A stretch of 64,000 bases of DNA, taken from Ridgeia piscesae. Lineage: Eukaryota > Annelida > Polychaeta > Sabellida > Siboglinidae. The translations under genes were made by a program, and so were the position numbers. Positions 58,010 through 64,000 of the stretch are shown here, in pieces (position 1 is the stretch's first letter; every line of letters begins with the position of its first letter). The notes under the pieces were generated by a model. The model was not told the origin of the DNA. It made no database searches and saw nothing but the letters and a program-made list of their open reading frames with translations. The stretch lies in NCBI GenBank assembly GCA_025642075.2, contig JAODUO010000439.1, positions 408,501-472,500 on the forward strand, given 5' to 3'.

Positions 58010-59358
58010 TGTTTCTTGGTTGTCACGTGTCTCTCAGCCGTACTGCATGTGTCCTGTTGTAGCAAGCCATCACAGACGTGACAGTGGAGGACAGTCCCGG
58101 CGGAGGTCACACAGTGCATCTGGTGGGTGTCTCTGGTCAACATGTCACATTTACCACCTGCCACAGTCATGCAATATGCTTCCTTTTACATTTTAGTATT
58201 AGATAAGTTGAAAATATTGCTCAATTCTACCATGATGTAAAAACATACCTTTACAACGCTGCCTGTCCACCACAGTTCCCTGACGTATCAATCCATCTGT
58301 GACAACTGGAATATTGATCTACTCCGAGATTAATCAAGCCTTGTGTCTTGGTGCGCCTCTCAGCTTGGTTTTCCAAGGATTTTTATGTAGTAGAAGTTGT
58401 CTTATTATTATTAAGGTTAATTCACACAGGATTATTTTGCACTAAAATAAAAAACATAGCTACCTAGGTCAAGTATCATAATTTCAGTGATTTTGACAGA
58501 AATGTATGTCCTTTTGCTTTTTATCAAGCCTAGTTTTTTAAAATAATTGTTTTTAAAAAACATCCCCCTTTAAGAAGTTTGTCTTATTTTTAACAATAAA
58601 TCAGACATTTTTGAAGATGTTTCAACAAATTAGGTATAATTTAAAGCAGATAATCATTGGAACCAAAAAAGTAGCAAAGGTTTATTTCATAATTTTGAAA
58701 CTTAATTAACACCCACTGTGCTGTGGCAGATGACAGTTTGTGTCTGGCCGCAGGTGGTAGTTTGACCATCACTGCATATAATGTGGAAATAAACCACTAC
58801 ACCAGCGGCATCTTTTGAGTGGAACATGTATTAATGCACATTGTCCGTATTGATAGCTATTTAGGATTGCTCAAAACTGATGGTGGTTTATTTTTAGGTG
58901 GTATTAGACAATACATTTTCTTGGAATCTGCAAAGTTACGAGATCCCTGGTGTGGTAGTATTTTCAGATTGAATGATTTCGTTTACCAGATCATGATTGT
59001 GCACAGCTTGGTGCTACATGTGTGAAATGGTTGTTTGGTTGAATATCAAGCAGTTACATTTTTGTAGTTCTTTTGACATCGTTGACGTTTACACCACAAT
59101 ATATGTCCAAATGTCCCATCACGTGTCATCACGTGACACTTGTCACTAACACAACAATATTTGTCCACCCACAGATGTCAGGAAACACACATGACGAATT
59201 CAGATATGTCAACTATGTTTTCTGGTTTTCTTGGTTTGCAGCCAAGTGAAGACTCACTGATCCAGATAGAAGATGGGTCGACACATATTATCTGTGGCAA
59301 CGAGTCCCTTCGTGTGCAACTACGCGACACGTTGCTGAAATGTTTGGAAAAACTATAG
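33434..59358 (+). CDS. INTS9: Integrator complex subunit 9
   Basis: INTS9 pairs with the endonuclease INTS11 to form the cleavage module of Integrator, which processes snRNA 3' ends and terminates paused Pol II transcripts. Twenty-one exons sum to 1974 nt, 657 residues (human: 658), with every phase closing. It has a metallo-beta-lactamase fold (about 1-240), a beta-CASP insert (about 250-450), and a C-terminal part ending in the INTS11-binding domain (about 600-657). The catalytic HxHxDH motif of INTS11/CPSF73 is replaced by [10 protein letters not shown] at residues 106-115, as expected for the inactive partner. A TKKRKL basic patch (exon 19) could be a nuclear signal. Introns carry two large splice-site-linked minisatellites and several DNA elements. 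Confidence 0.97.
34110..35304. mobile_element. Non-autonomous hAT-like element in INTS9 intron 1
   Basis: Termini CAGGACTGGGGTCAATTC and, at the other end, the complement of CAGGGCGGGGTCAATTC. AATTCCAATTC-rich subterminal repeats lie at both ends. Flanks GTATCTTC (34102-34109) and GTATCCCC (35305-35312) share 6 of 8 positions, an aged 8-bp target duplication as expected for hAT. No transposase frame is seen inside. Confidence 0.75.
35560..35770. repeat. Diverged 20-bp tandem repeat at the INTS9 exon 2 acceptor
   Basis: Units such as CTTGATCACTGTCTACTGCA, CTTAATCATTGTCCATTGCC and TTTGACTACTGTTCATTGCA follow each other in 20-bp steps; the last plus G is the native acceptor TTCATTGCAG. Earlier units are more diverged. 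Confidence 0.75.
35771..35898 (+). CDS. INTS9: INTS9 exon 2, start of metallo-beta-lactamase fold
   Basis: Encodes [20 protein letters not shown] and [20 protein letters not shown] with VQ, matching K.TTIMLDCGLD...LNFLPLPLVQ. Acceptor TTCATTGCAG, donor AAGG|GTAAGA, phase 2. Confidence 0.95.
36179..36947. mobile_element. Foldback hAT-like MITE in INTS9 intron 2
   Basis: The left end CAGGGTTGGGTCCAAATAC is mirrored by GTATTTGAACCCAATCCAT at the right. Inner arms (GTCTAGACAGAATGTTTTTC, TGTGGTATGGTCAACTGTGG and their complements near 36720-36760) are also inverted, so nearly the whole element can fold back. A perfect 8-bp duplication GTCCAGCC flanks it (36171-36178 and 36948-36955). The subterminal ATACAAATAC repeats are typical of this MITE style. 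Confidence 0.8.
37096..37165 (+). CDS. INTS9: INTS9 exon 3
   Basis: Encodes [20 protein letters not shown] then LGG, aligning with RLSNLPGW.. of human INTS9. Acceptor ATTTTCAG, donor GGTGGA|GTAAGT. Confidence 0.88.
37323..37393. repeat. (TA)n microsatellite upstream of INTS9 exon 4
   Basis: About 35 TA units ending 79 bp before the exon 4 acceptor. Confidence 0.97.
37472..37534 (+). CDS. INTS9: INTS9 exon 4
   Basis: Encodes [20 protein letters not shown] then K, matching ELKE.SGHVFVDSVPEF. 21 codons, phase 0 on both sides. Confidence 0.92.
37739..37835 (+). mobile_element. SINE 3' fragment
   Basis: GGCTTCCCAGAGAAGTTGAA and CTGCCAGGGGTTAAAG match the body of the SINE at 45985-46268 read on its sense strand. 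Diverged remnant in INTS9 intron 4. Confidence 0.5.
38028..38167 (+). CDS. INTS9: INTS9 exon 5, degenerate metal-binding motif
   Basis: Encodes [20 protein letters not shown] then [20 protein letters not shown] and PTLHIGR. It matches [38 protein letters not shown] stands where active nucleases have HxHxDH. Confidence 0.96.
38443..38529 (+). CDS. INTS9: INTS9 exon 6
   Basis: Encodes [20 protein letters not shown] then KWKQANVQR, matching LLMEELVNFIERVPK. Acceptor TGTTTAG, donor CAGAG|GTAGGT. Confidence 0.93.
39100..39220 (+). CDS. INTS9: INTS9 exon 7
   Basis: Encodes [20 protein letters not shown] then [20 protein letters not shown], matching LPSPL.DAV....WRRCY......ALSK.Q.VG.S.K. Acceptor CTTTCAG, donor AAAAAG|GTATAT, phase 0. 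Confidence 0.94.
39606..39761. repeat. (TCCG)n microsatellite, about 39 units
   Basis: Nearly perfect tetranucleotide tract 45 bp upstream of the 48-bp array. A minus-strand DGRT-repeat open frame over it is an artefact. Confidence 0.98.
39806..42395. repeat. 48-bp minisatellite made of the INTS9 exon 8 acceptor, 54 units
   Basis: Each unit is GATGTGTTTGGAGCAGTGAC CATCAC (exon-derived, 26 nt) followed by TGTTATACGTGTGTTTGTGTAG (intron-derived, ending in the acceptor AG). The span is 2590 bp; two 1-bp deletions (near 41147 and 41758) account for 54 units of 48 bp, and the next copy is native exon 8. Variants are ATACG/ATACA and TTATA/TTGTA, the latter clustered at 42182-42385. Since 48 is a multiple of 3, very long open frames run through three frames; in the exon frame every unit ends in TAG after 15 codons ([15 protein letters not shown]). 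Confidence 0.98.
42396..42485 (+). CDS. INTS9: INTS9 exon 8, native copy of the 48-bp array's exonic part
   Basis: Encodes [20 protein letters not shown] then [10 protein letters not shown], matching [24 protein letters not shown].S.YEK. The acceptor TTTGTGTAG and the first 20 nt are identical to the upstream array units; the sequence leaves the repeat at GTGACAATCACAG. Donor GAGAAG|GTACAC. Confidence 0.94.
42640..42870 (+). mobile_element. LINE 3' tail remnant in INTS9 intron 8
   Basis: The plus strand encodes [20 protein letters not shown] then [17 protein letters not shown], the same reverse-transcriptase C-terminal pattern (LWN.LP.SVR....I..F...LKT.L) as at 3060-3440, followed by the 3' tail GCGCCTCTGAGCTTGGTTTC. 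Truncated and inactive. Confidence 0.75.
43098..43349. mobile_element. hAT-like MITE inserted in the INTS9 exon 9 acceptor region
   Basis: Starts CAGGGCTCTATGCAGGAT and ends ATCTTTGCATAAAGCTATG, an imperfect inverted terminus. A perfect 8-bp duplication TGTGTCTG flanks it (43090-43097 and 43350-43357). The right copy of the duplication is part of the exon 9 polypyrimidine tract, 8 nt from the exon. Confidence 0.75.
43365..43409 (+). CDS. INTS9: INTS9 exon 9
   Basis: A 45-nt exon encoding [15 protein letters not shown], matching VSYVSGSS.LTTHPQ. The acceptor TGTGTCTGTTTCCAG includes an 8-bp target duplication from a hAT-type insertion just upstream. Donor CCTAAG|GTTGGG is weak. Confidence 0.92.
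43892..44003 (+). CDS. INTS9: INTS9 exon 10, beta-CASP region
   Basis: Encodes [20 protein letters not shown] then [17 protein letters not shown], matching PMDQASLKNSDVL....L.Q.P.ANPDGM.GEFC.N. Acceptor GTTGCAG, donor GCTG|GTGAGT. Confidence 0.95.
44065..44335. repeat. Degenerate TTTGAAGAG-type repeats in INTS9 intron 10
   Basis: Short units resembling ATTTGAAGAGGT and ACTTGAAGAG recur at irregular 18-24 bp steps. Old simple repeat without a clear junction link. Confidence 0.5.
44685..44865 (+). CDS. INTS9: INTS9 exon 11, beta-CASP domain
   Basis: Encodes [40 protein letters not shown] and [35 protein letters not shown] and YFISPVA.SSL are family strings. Donor GAATG|GTCTGT splits the Trp codon. 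Confidence 0.96.
45494..45554 (+). CDS. INTS9: INTS9 exon 12
   Basis: Encodes [20 protein letters not shown], matching [14 protein letters not shown]. Acceptor GTCCTGAAG, donor GCAGAA|GTGAGT; completes the Trp codon of exon 11. Confidence 0.93.
45858..45900 (+). CDS. INTS9: INTS9 exon 13
   Basis: A 43-nt exon encoding [14 protein letters not shown] plus one base, matching LIQTNKLKHYPSIHG. Acceptor TGTTTCAG, donor CACG|GTAGGT. Confidence 0.9.
45985..46268 (-). mobile_element. tRNA-derived SINE
   Basis: On the minus strand a tRNA-like head runs GGGGTAGATCTTTGGACTCT..GGGTTCTAATCC, with a box B of the GGTTCNANTCC type. A body follows with GGCTGGATGCTTCCCAGAGA, and the tail reads GTGCTATATAAGAACTTA. 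The tail resembles the end of the LINE fragment at 3360-3440 (GCGCTATAGAAGTTTTA). Pieces of the same body occur near 11125-11190 and 37739-37835. Confidence 0.7.
46310..46438 (+). CDS. INTS9: INTS9 exon 14, beta-CASP domain
   Basis: Encodes [20 protein letters not shown] then [20 protein letters not shown] and [28 protein letters not shown] is almost identical to human INTS9. Donor GACAG|GTGAGT. Confidence 0.97.
47073..47128 (+). CDS. INTS9: INTS9 exon 15
   Basis: Encodes [19 protein letters not shown], matching [19 protein letters not shown]. Acceptor AATTTTAG, donor ATGAAG|GTTAGT. The following 8.3-kb intron is mostly the 35-bp array. Confidence 0.96.
47766..55382. repeat. 35-bp minisatellite abutting the INTS9 exon 16 acceptor, about 217 units
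   Basis: Unit CTGTATCTGTGATGTGATGA then TGTCATCCACTTGTT. Main variants are GATGTGATG/GCTGTGATG, TATCTG/TACATG/TATTG, TTGTTC/TTGGTC and CCAC/CCATT. The unit has no AG dinucleotide; I saw one clear exception (GTAACAGTATC near 53943). The last unit runs ..CCACTTGTTCTGT straight into TCCCAG|GTCGC, the exon 16 acceptor. More indels (34-, 38- and 40-bp units) occur after about 50.7 kb. Confidence 0.98.
55389..55538 (+). CDS. INTS9: INTS9 exon 16
   Basis: Encodes [40 protein letters not shown] and [25 protein letters not shown]...PLH...PEQYT.PP....HR.DL.IDC matches human. Acceptor TTCTGTTCCCAG lies directly at the end of the 35-bp array. Confidence 0.96.
55909..55995 (+). CDS. INTS9: INTS9 exon 17
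   Basis: Encodes [20 protein letters not shown] then FEKVDLDAE, matching [24 protein letters not shown]. Acceptor CCCACCAG, donor GCTGAG|GTATGG. Confidence 0.92.
56039..56205. mobile_element. Small inverted-repeat element, candidate
   Basis: CAGTGAAACCCCACAATTAA with GGTCATC at the left and the complement of GGAATTAAGGTCACC at the right share AATTAAGGTCA in inverted orientation; CAATAGC..GGTGACC repeats lie between. No clear target duplication. Confidence 0.35.
56750..56848 (+). CDS. INTS9: INTS9 exon 18
   Basis: Encodes [20 protein letters not shown] then [13 protein letters not shown], matching LADSLVPMEIKPGISLA...L..KDNK..L. A (GT)n tract starts 18 bp after the donor. Confidence 0.93.
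56866..56888. repeat. (GT)n microsatellite after INTS9 exon 18
   Basis: About 11 GT units, 18 bp past the donor. Confidence 0.95.
57102..57227 (+). CDS. INTS9: INTS9 exon 19, basic linker
   Basis: Encodes [20 protein letters not shown] then [20 protein letters not shown] and KK. KKRK is also present in human (GKKRKR) and may act as a nuclear signal. Donor AAGAAG|GTTGGT. Confidence 0.9.
57968..58006. repeat. (TA)n microsatellite upstream of INTS9 exon 20
   Basis: About 19 TA units, ending 57 bp before the exon. Confidence 0.97.
58063..58122 (+). CDS. INTS9: INTS9 exon 20
   Basis: A 60-nt exon encoding [20 protein letters not shown], matching GFSDIKVEDT..GHIVLL. Acceptor TGTTGTAG, donor CATCTG|GTGGGT. 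Confidence 0.85.
58180..58420 (+). mobile_element. LINE 3' tail remnant in INTS9 intron 20
   Basis: GTTGAAAATATTGCTCAATTC and GTGCGCCTCTCAGCTTGGTT align with the LINE tail at 42640-42870 but no open frame is left. An ATT-repeat tail ends it. Confidence 0.6.
59242..59358 (+). CDS. INTS9: INTS9 exon 21, C-terminus
   Basis: Encodes [20 protein letters not shown] then [18 protein letters not shown] and stop, matching ETLIQIEEDSTHIIC.N...LRVRLRDL.LKFL.KF. This is the INTS11-binding end of the protein. Confidence 0.96.
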   Translation, partial: PSEDSLIQIEDGSTHIICGNESLRVQLRDTLLKCLEKL

Positions 59359-59530
59359 TGCCAGGAACGTGACCAAGTCACGGATCTAGCACGAACTAGC
59401 GACTGTGTTTGTGAATGTCCGAGTGTGTGCTGAAAATGGATGTAGGATTTTTCGCTGTAACGATTATGTTTGTGAATGTGTGCTGGAGATGAATGGTTTA
59501 CCGTGTCGTTAATAGTATTCTTCTTCGTTT

Positions 59531-59536
59531 AATAAA
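59531..59536 (+). terminator. INTS9 polyadenylation signal
   Basis: AATAAA 173 bp after the stop codon, followed by the GT-rich GTCTGTGTATGTC. 3' UTR of about 190 nt. Confidence 0.65.
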
Positions 59537-59559
59537 GTCTGTGTATGTCAACTATATCC

Positions 59560-60650
59560 AGTGGTTATGAAATGTAATATATTATTATAAGCACAGTCGT
59601 ATAAGCATACATACTGGTATATAAAATATATATACAAACATTACATAAGGTATAACAAAACCACACACGCACACAAGAATGCACATATGAACGCACACGT
59701 GGTCAAGCTCACGCGCAAACGTGTGAAAATCTGAGAACTTTTAGCACAATAGCAGCAGAATCTTTGTAGTGTGGGAGGGTAACCTCACATACCACACACG
59801 CACTTGCGGGCTGTGTTTGTGCATGAGCGCGGTTAGACACTATCACAACCGAACATGTATACATCTGTGTGCGCATAAACATGTCATCTATACAGTCACT
59901 GTAATTACTGCTATATATCTCTGGCACACAGCAAGTAGGCCTAAATAGTTTTACTAAGTGGTGGCAATTCAACAACTTGTCTGTTGCGCCATATCCACCC
60001 ACGAAACTCTGACGTCATTCTCCTGTCATCCTTGCAGGGTCTACTGAACCTTGTGCCGAACGATGATGCTGGTGGAGATGATTATATTGATGATAAGTCG
60101 TCGCTCTGTTGATGAAACACGTCATCATAACCAACGTTAATGACAAGGCAATGATATAAATCTACAGTGTGTATGTATATCTGTCTTCGCAGTAGCAAAC
60201 ATATTTTTTAGTTATATAATATGTTACACACAATGCATTTTGTTTTAAACACGGTTAAATGAGAGACTTTTTATACACATGCGTGCACACACAAACATAC
60301 ATAATAACTTGGCTGGCCTAACAGTCAGTAACACAACGGAGTATATATTATAACAAATAAGATAATATTAAACGATGGTCTCAAATAAATAAACTACATA
60401 GATGGTTTAATAAAACATGGCTTAATTGCATACGTTATTAAAAACTGTCCAGTTTCATGACTCGTTGCCTCAAATGTTACTGGTGCTCAGAGTCAAGTAA
60501 AATGCTGGAATAGATTGCTGTCAAACCATTTCTGGAATTTTATTTTGCTAATGGTATAAATTATTATTTAGCCAATAATTATGCAAACAAGCTTTTGAAT
60601 GTTTTGACGACCAGCTAAATTATTCAAATTAGCATCAACCTGATATAAAG
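59560..60650. other. Intergenic, 3' of INTS9
   Basis: AT-rich with CA/AC-rich stretches (59650-59720, 60270-60300). Apart from the candidate exon at 60038-60112 I see no gene, repeat family or structured RNA. Confidence 0.5.
60038..60112 (+). other. Possible terminal coding exon
   Basis: After TCCTTGCAG, an open stretch of 24 codons (GLLNLVPNDDAGGDDYIDDK then SSLC) ends at TGA. It is in phase 0, so it could follow INTS9 exon 20 as an alternative last exon, or belong to an unrelated gene. I do not recognise the sequence. It lies beyond the INTS9 poly(A) signal. Confidence 0.25.
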
Positions 60651-60808
60651 ACTATTTGCACAGTCAGTCGACATATGGCATCTCTGAGTGTTACCTCACT
60701 CGGCATTACCTCACTCGAACTCTCAGAACTTTCCTCCATGTCCTTCCGGGGTTTCTTTCTTTCCTCCTGCAGCAACGACAATGTTTATTTCCACATGTAG
60801 TCATTGAC

Positions 60809-60860
60809 AGGGAGAGAGAGAGAGAGAGAGAGAAAGAGGGTGCGTGCGTGCGTGCGTACG
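60809..60860. repeat. (GA)n and (GTGC)n microsatellites
   Basis: A (GA)n run near 60811-60834 followed by GTGCGTGCGTGCGTACGTG at 60840-60858. Confidence 0.9.
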
Positions 60861-61182
60861 TGTTGTGTGTATGTATATGTGGATGCATGCGCGCATGTGT
60901 GTACCTTGCACAATAATTTCACTGGGGAATTTGGGAAATAACACATCCACATATTGGGTAACACTAGTCGAAAGTTCAAGAGAAAATTTGAGTTGTTTGA
61001 GGACAACTCTAAACCAGAAACAGCAGGAAATCATATTCATGAACATTTCAACGTGATTTCTACAATGGCTTGCGGCATGGCAGCACCACCTATAATCACA
61101 GATCAAGCAACTTTCCCTTGTGTTTTTGTCATAACAGTCTTCTGAAGCCAGGATGTCAACAAAATGTATGCCCTACAATAAA

Positions 61183-61826
61183 GGCTACGCGTACGTGAGC
61201 CGTACGTTTAGGCCGCCAGTCTAAAAGTACGGCATTCATACTGCGCATGCGTATGCTTTTATTTTCGGTTATGTGAGCTGTATTTTTAGCATCGTTTATC
61301 TAAAGTACGGCATTCGATAAGCGCATGCGCATGATTTCTATACGTGAGCCTTATCTTTCGTAGCTGTCAGTTCCAAAAGTACGTGAGTTTTCCCGCACAT
61401 GCATGTTTATAATTTATACATAAGCTCTATTGCTGTATCTTTAGCACTCACATCTAAAAGTAGGCCTAGGTTTTTTTCGCGCGTGCATGCCGTATCTTTA
61501 GCAAACAAATATAAAAGTACGTGAGTTTTACCGCGCATGAATGTTGATGTACGTACGAACGGAAGCTCTTTTGACAGTCAGTTCTAAATATACGTGAGAT
61601 TTTGTGCGTGTTATGTTTTCGCAAGTTAACATTATACAGCCCTATGGCAGTCAGTAAATCTAACAATGTCGAACAAAATCGCTCCCTCATGTAATTCCGT
61701 CGTACCGATGCGACGAGACGGACGCAACATGCTTGCGCATAATTGAAAAACAGGATACGCGCGCATCCTCACGTACGGTTAGGCCACGGGTCTAAAGATA
61801 CGGCTCACGTACGCGTAGACACTTCG
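61183..61826. mobile_element. MULE-like element with 9-bp target duplication
   Basis: The left end holds CTACGCGTACGTGAGCCGTA and the right end its complement, TACGGCTCACGTACGCGTAG, offset by a few bases from the edges. Between them are degenerate 60-75-bp units around TACGTGAG, TCTAAAAGTACG and GCGCATG. A perfect 9-bp repeat TACAATAAA flanks it (61174-61182 and 61827-61835). Nine-base duplications are typical of Mutator-like elements. No coding capacity; CpG-rich relative to its surroundings. Confidence 0.65.
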
Positions 61827-61923
61827 TACAATAAAATGCATCTGTTCGGCAGCCATTTTATCAAGGAATATTTACTAAGCAACGGACAAAGATGAACTAG
61901 TGAGACAACACCCATTGACGTAC

Positions 61924-62017
61924 CGGTGGTGGGCGCCACCGCCGCAGCCGCAACAGCAACAGCAGCAAGACAGCAAAATGCCGGCGAAGACCAGATACCA
62001 CAGCGTCGACCCGGCCG
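61924..62017 (-). other. Candidate coding exon, TM segment plus Cys cluster
   Basis: On the minus strand, a pyrimidine-rich acceptor (GCCGCCTGTCCCACAG) and a donor (CACCG|GTACGT) bound 94 nt. One phase reads AGSTLWYLVFAGILLS followed by six Cys, GCGGGAHHR. A hydrophobic helix followed by a juxtamembrane Cys run resembles small single-pass proteins such as Shisa/WBP1/VOPP1 types, but I cannot assign a family. No partner exon was identified in the window. The region is GC/CpG-rich, unlike most of the window. Confidence 0.35.
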
Positions 62018-62215
62018 CTGTGGGACAGGCGGCAGTGTGACATGTGACGGACGGGACAGCGACAGTGTGCGTGCGTACAGCGCGGTGTCATGCAGTTAGT
62101 TTTCTCGAGTTACAGTTTAACGGAGATGTTGCTAAACAATCCCATTATTAATACATTTTACATGCACATACTGCGACTATGAATAGGTACAAGTCGGTCT
62201 GGTGTGGTGTGGTCG

Positions 62216-62300
62216 GATCGTGTCAAGTCGTGTCGTGTCGGGTCGGGTCGGGTCGGTCTGTCTGGTGGTCGGGTCGGTCTGTTTGGTAAGGTCGGTCGGC
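62216..62300. repeat. (GGTCG)n imperfect pentanucleotide repeat
   Basis: GTCGTGTCGTGTCGGGTCGG and variants. Confidence 0.85.
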
Positions 62301-62304
62301 TATG

Positions 62305-62880
62305 TAATGTAATAACTGCCCGATAATGTAAAAAAAACCTGCCCGATAATGTAATCATTTTGACCGATAGTGTAATAACGTGCTCCTGCCCTATAACGTA
62401 ATAACTTTGATCAATAATGTAATAACATACATATTTCGCGCGGACTTAGTCATTATCATGAATTTAATTGATTTTGATTTAATTCGTCTATTTCGCTATA
62501 ATGCACTTTTTGCCAAATGAGTTAACCGTACTGTTTTATATTAAACTAAACATGTATCACTCAGAATTCTGACATGCTGAAACAAATTTAACTTCAGATT
62601 TGTAATCACCATATTAGATTTAATATAAAACATGCCGACTCATTTTAAGTGCAAGAAATCAATGAAATCCACGAAAACGACTAGCTCCACACAAACATTG
62701 TATGTTAATATAGTATCAGTCAAAAGTTATTACAGGATCGGGCAAGAACACGTCATGACATTATCAGTAAGCATTATTGGGCAGGACGTTTATTACATTA
62801 GTGGGTGATTTCATTACATTATCGGGCAGTTATTACATTATCGGGTGTTTTCACTGCATTATTGGGCACTCATTACATTA
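62305..62880. mobile_element. Inverted-repeat element with tandem GCCCGATAATGTAATAA units
   Basis: The left arm (62305-62425) has about four tandem copies of CTGCCCGATAATGTAATAAC; the right arm (62730-62880) has inverted copies (AGTTATTACATTATCGGGC). The termini TAATGTAATAACTGCCC and complement of TAATGTAATGAGTGCCC match. The centre is AT-rich and non-coding. I found no convincing target duplication. Confidence 0.6.
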
Positions 62881-63132
62881 ACAGACGAGTAATGCATCAT
62901 TGGCCTTTTGACCATTCGGACAAGAAACCATTCTCCCACCCATTTGACTGCGGTTTACCTAGTTCACACGGTATTCCAGCGATCCCGGCTGGGCAGAAGC
63001 ACCTGGCGCTGTCGTTTATTTCGTGACATGTCCCGCCATACAGACACGAACATGTCAACACTCGACCTGTGGCGGAAGACCATTCCGTGACATTCCATTC
63101 ATAGCATAGGGACTAATGTCTTTTGAAGGACA

Positions 63133-63430
63133 GAGAATGAATGAATGAATGAATGAATGAATGAATGAATGAATGAATGAATGAATGAATGAATGAATGA
63201 ATGGATGGATGGATGGATGGATGGATGGATGGATGGATGGATGGATGGATGGATGGATGAATGGATGAATGGATGAATGGATGAATGGATGAATGGATGA
63301 AAGGATGAAAGAATGAAAGAATGAAAGAATGAATGAATGAAGAATGAATGAATGAATGAATGAATGAATGAATGAATGAATGAATTAATAAAAAATGGAT
63401 GGATGAATGAATGAATGAATGAATGAATGA
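63133..63430. repeat. (GAAT)n/(GGAT)n compound microsatellite
   Basis: A GAAT tract, a GGAT tract, mixed GGATGAAT and AAGGATGA steps, then GAAT again. The long minus-strand Ser/Ile/His-rich frame over it is an artefact. Confidence 0.97.
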
Positions 63431-63471
63431 CTTTTATCCAACAACAACAAACGGACATGCACAGCGTGGTG

Positions 63472-63530
<59 letters not shown>
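63472..63530. repeat. (CTG)n trinucleotide repeat, about 19-20 units
   Basis: Uninterrupted CTG/CAG run. It reads as polyglutamine in one minus-strand frame, but nothing around it looks like a gene. Confidence 0.97.
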
Positions 63531-64000
63531 AATCGACATGTTTTCTTGTAGGACACGTTCACATGCATCACAACTGTTAAATGTATTACACCTAGTCTTC
63601 GAGCGATTGATCAAACAAGTACGTGTTACAAAATACGCCGATGAATCACATTGCTGATGTGTACATGTTAGCCTAACATTTCGCCACGCTATTTTGTAAA
63701 TTGACGGCGCCCGCACACGGATAGGAGCTTTTTACATTCAAACTACACGTCTATACAATTGCTAATAAGTGTTTCATATGGTTCACTAACCCGTTTCATA
63801 AAACGATAGTTATATACACTTGCACACAAATGAATTGTTTTGGGTAAGATTGTTTATCCTGTAGTTGCAGGTTCCATCCGTGTGCGGCTGTTGATCAATA
63901 TGCAAAATGGGTTCTCCATGTTAAATCCCTTCCCGTAGCTCTGCTTGAGGTATGAAAAACACAACATACTCTCGCAGTAGTCTCCAGAATAGCCAAACGG

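Noticed and set aside
63099..63716. 205-codon minus-strand frame with polyGln and Ser/Ile/His repeats
   Set aside because: Entirely produced by the GAAT/GGAT and CTG microsatellites, no family match and no splice or start support.

Overview
This is a piece of an intron-rich animal nuclear genome, AT-rich and full of repeats. I infer a lophotrochozoan, most likely a mollusc; no rRNA or mitochondrial marker fixes the species. The grounds are three conserved metazoan housekeeping genes, GT-AG introns, an invertebrate-style mix of tRNA-derived SINE, LINE tails and hAT/MULE-like DNA elements, and huge minisatellites. Nothing bacterial, viral or CRISPR-like is present.

Layout. (1) 1822-23666, minus strand: NPC1, the late-endosomal/lysosomal cholesterol transporter. 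I traced twenty coding exons (about 1244 codons); the last about 80 codons lie left of the window. (2) 25563-32966, minus strand: PDIA6, a complete ER protein disulfide isomerase of 12 exons and 439 residues with two CGHC sites and a KDEL tail. (3) 33434-59358, plus strand: INTS9, a complete Integrator subunit of 21 exons and 657 residues, starting with a three-codon exon. PDIA6 and INTS9 are head to head, their start codons 467 bp apart, around a compact intergenic region with an ERSE-like element. (4) 59.4-64 kb: no established gene, several microsatellites, two inverted-repeat elements, and two possible stray exons. NPC1 acts in lysosomal sterol export, PDIA6 in ER disulfide chemistry, INTS9 in snRNA 3'-end processing; I see no shared pathway.

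The most unusual feature is where the tandem arrays sit. The 34-bp array filling NPC1 intron 7 (about 99 units) is built from that intron's own 5' splice site. The 48-bp array in INTS9 (54 units) is built from the intron 7/exon 8 acceptor plus the first coding bases of exon 8. The 35-bp array (about 217 units, 7.6 kb, nearly free of AG) stops 6 nt before the exon 16 acceptor. Two older, diverged arrays (43 bp at the PDIA6 exon 11 donor, 20 bp at the INTS9 exon 2 acceptor) show the same pattern. Together they suggest recurrent tandem amplification seeded at exon-intron junctions, which would give native splice sites dozens of decoy copies.

Gene models were read by eye from conserved protein matches, splice consensus and reading-phase continuity. 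All INTS9 and PDIA6 phases close exactly; one NPC1 junction (exon 3/4) does not and is flagged.
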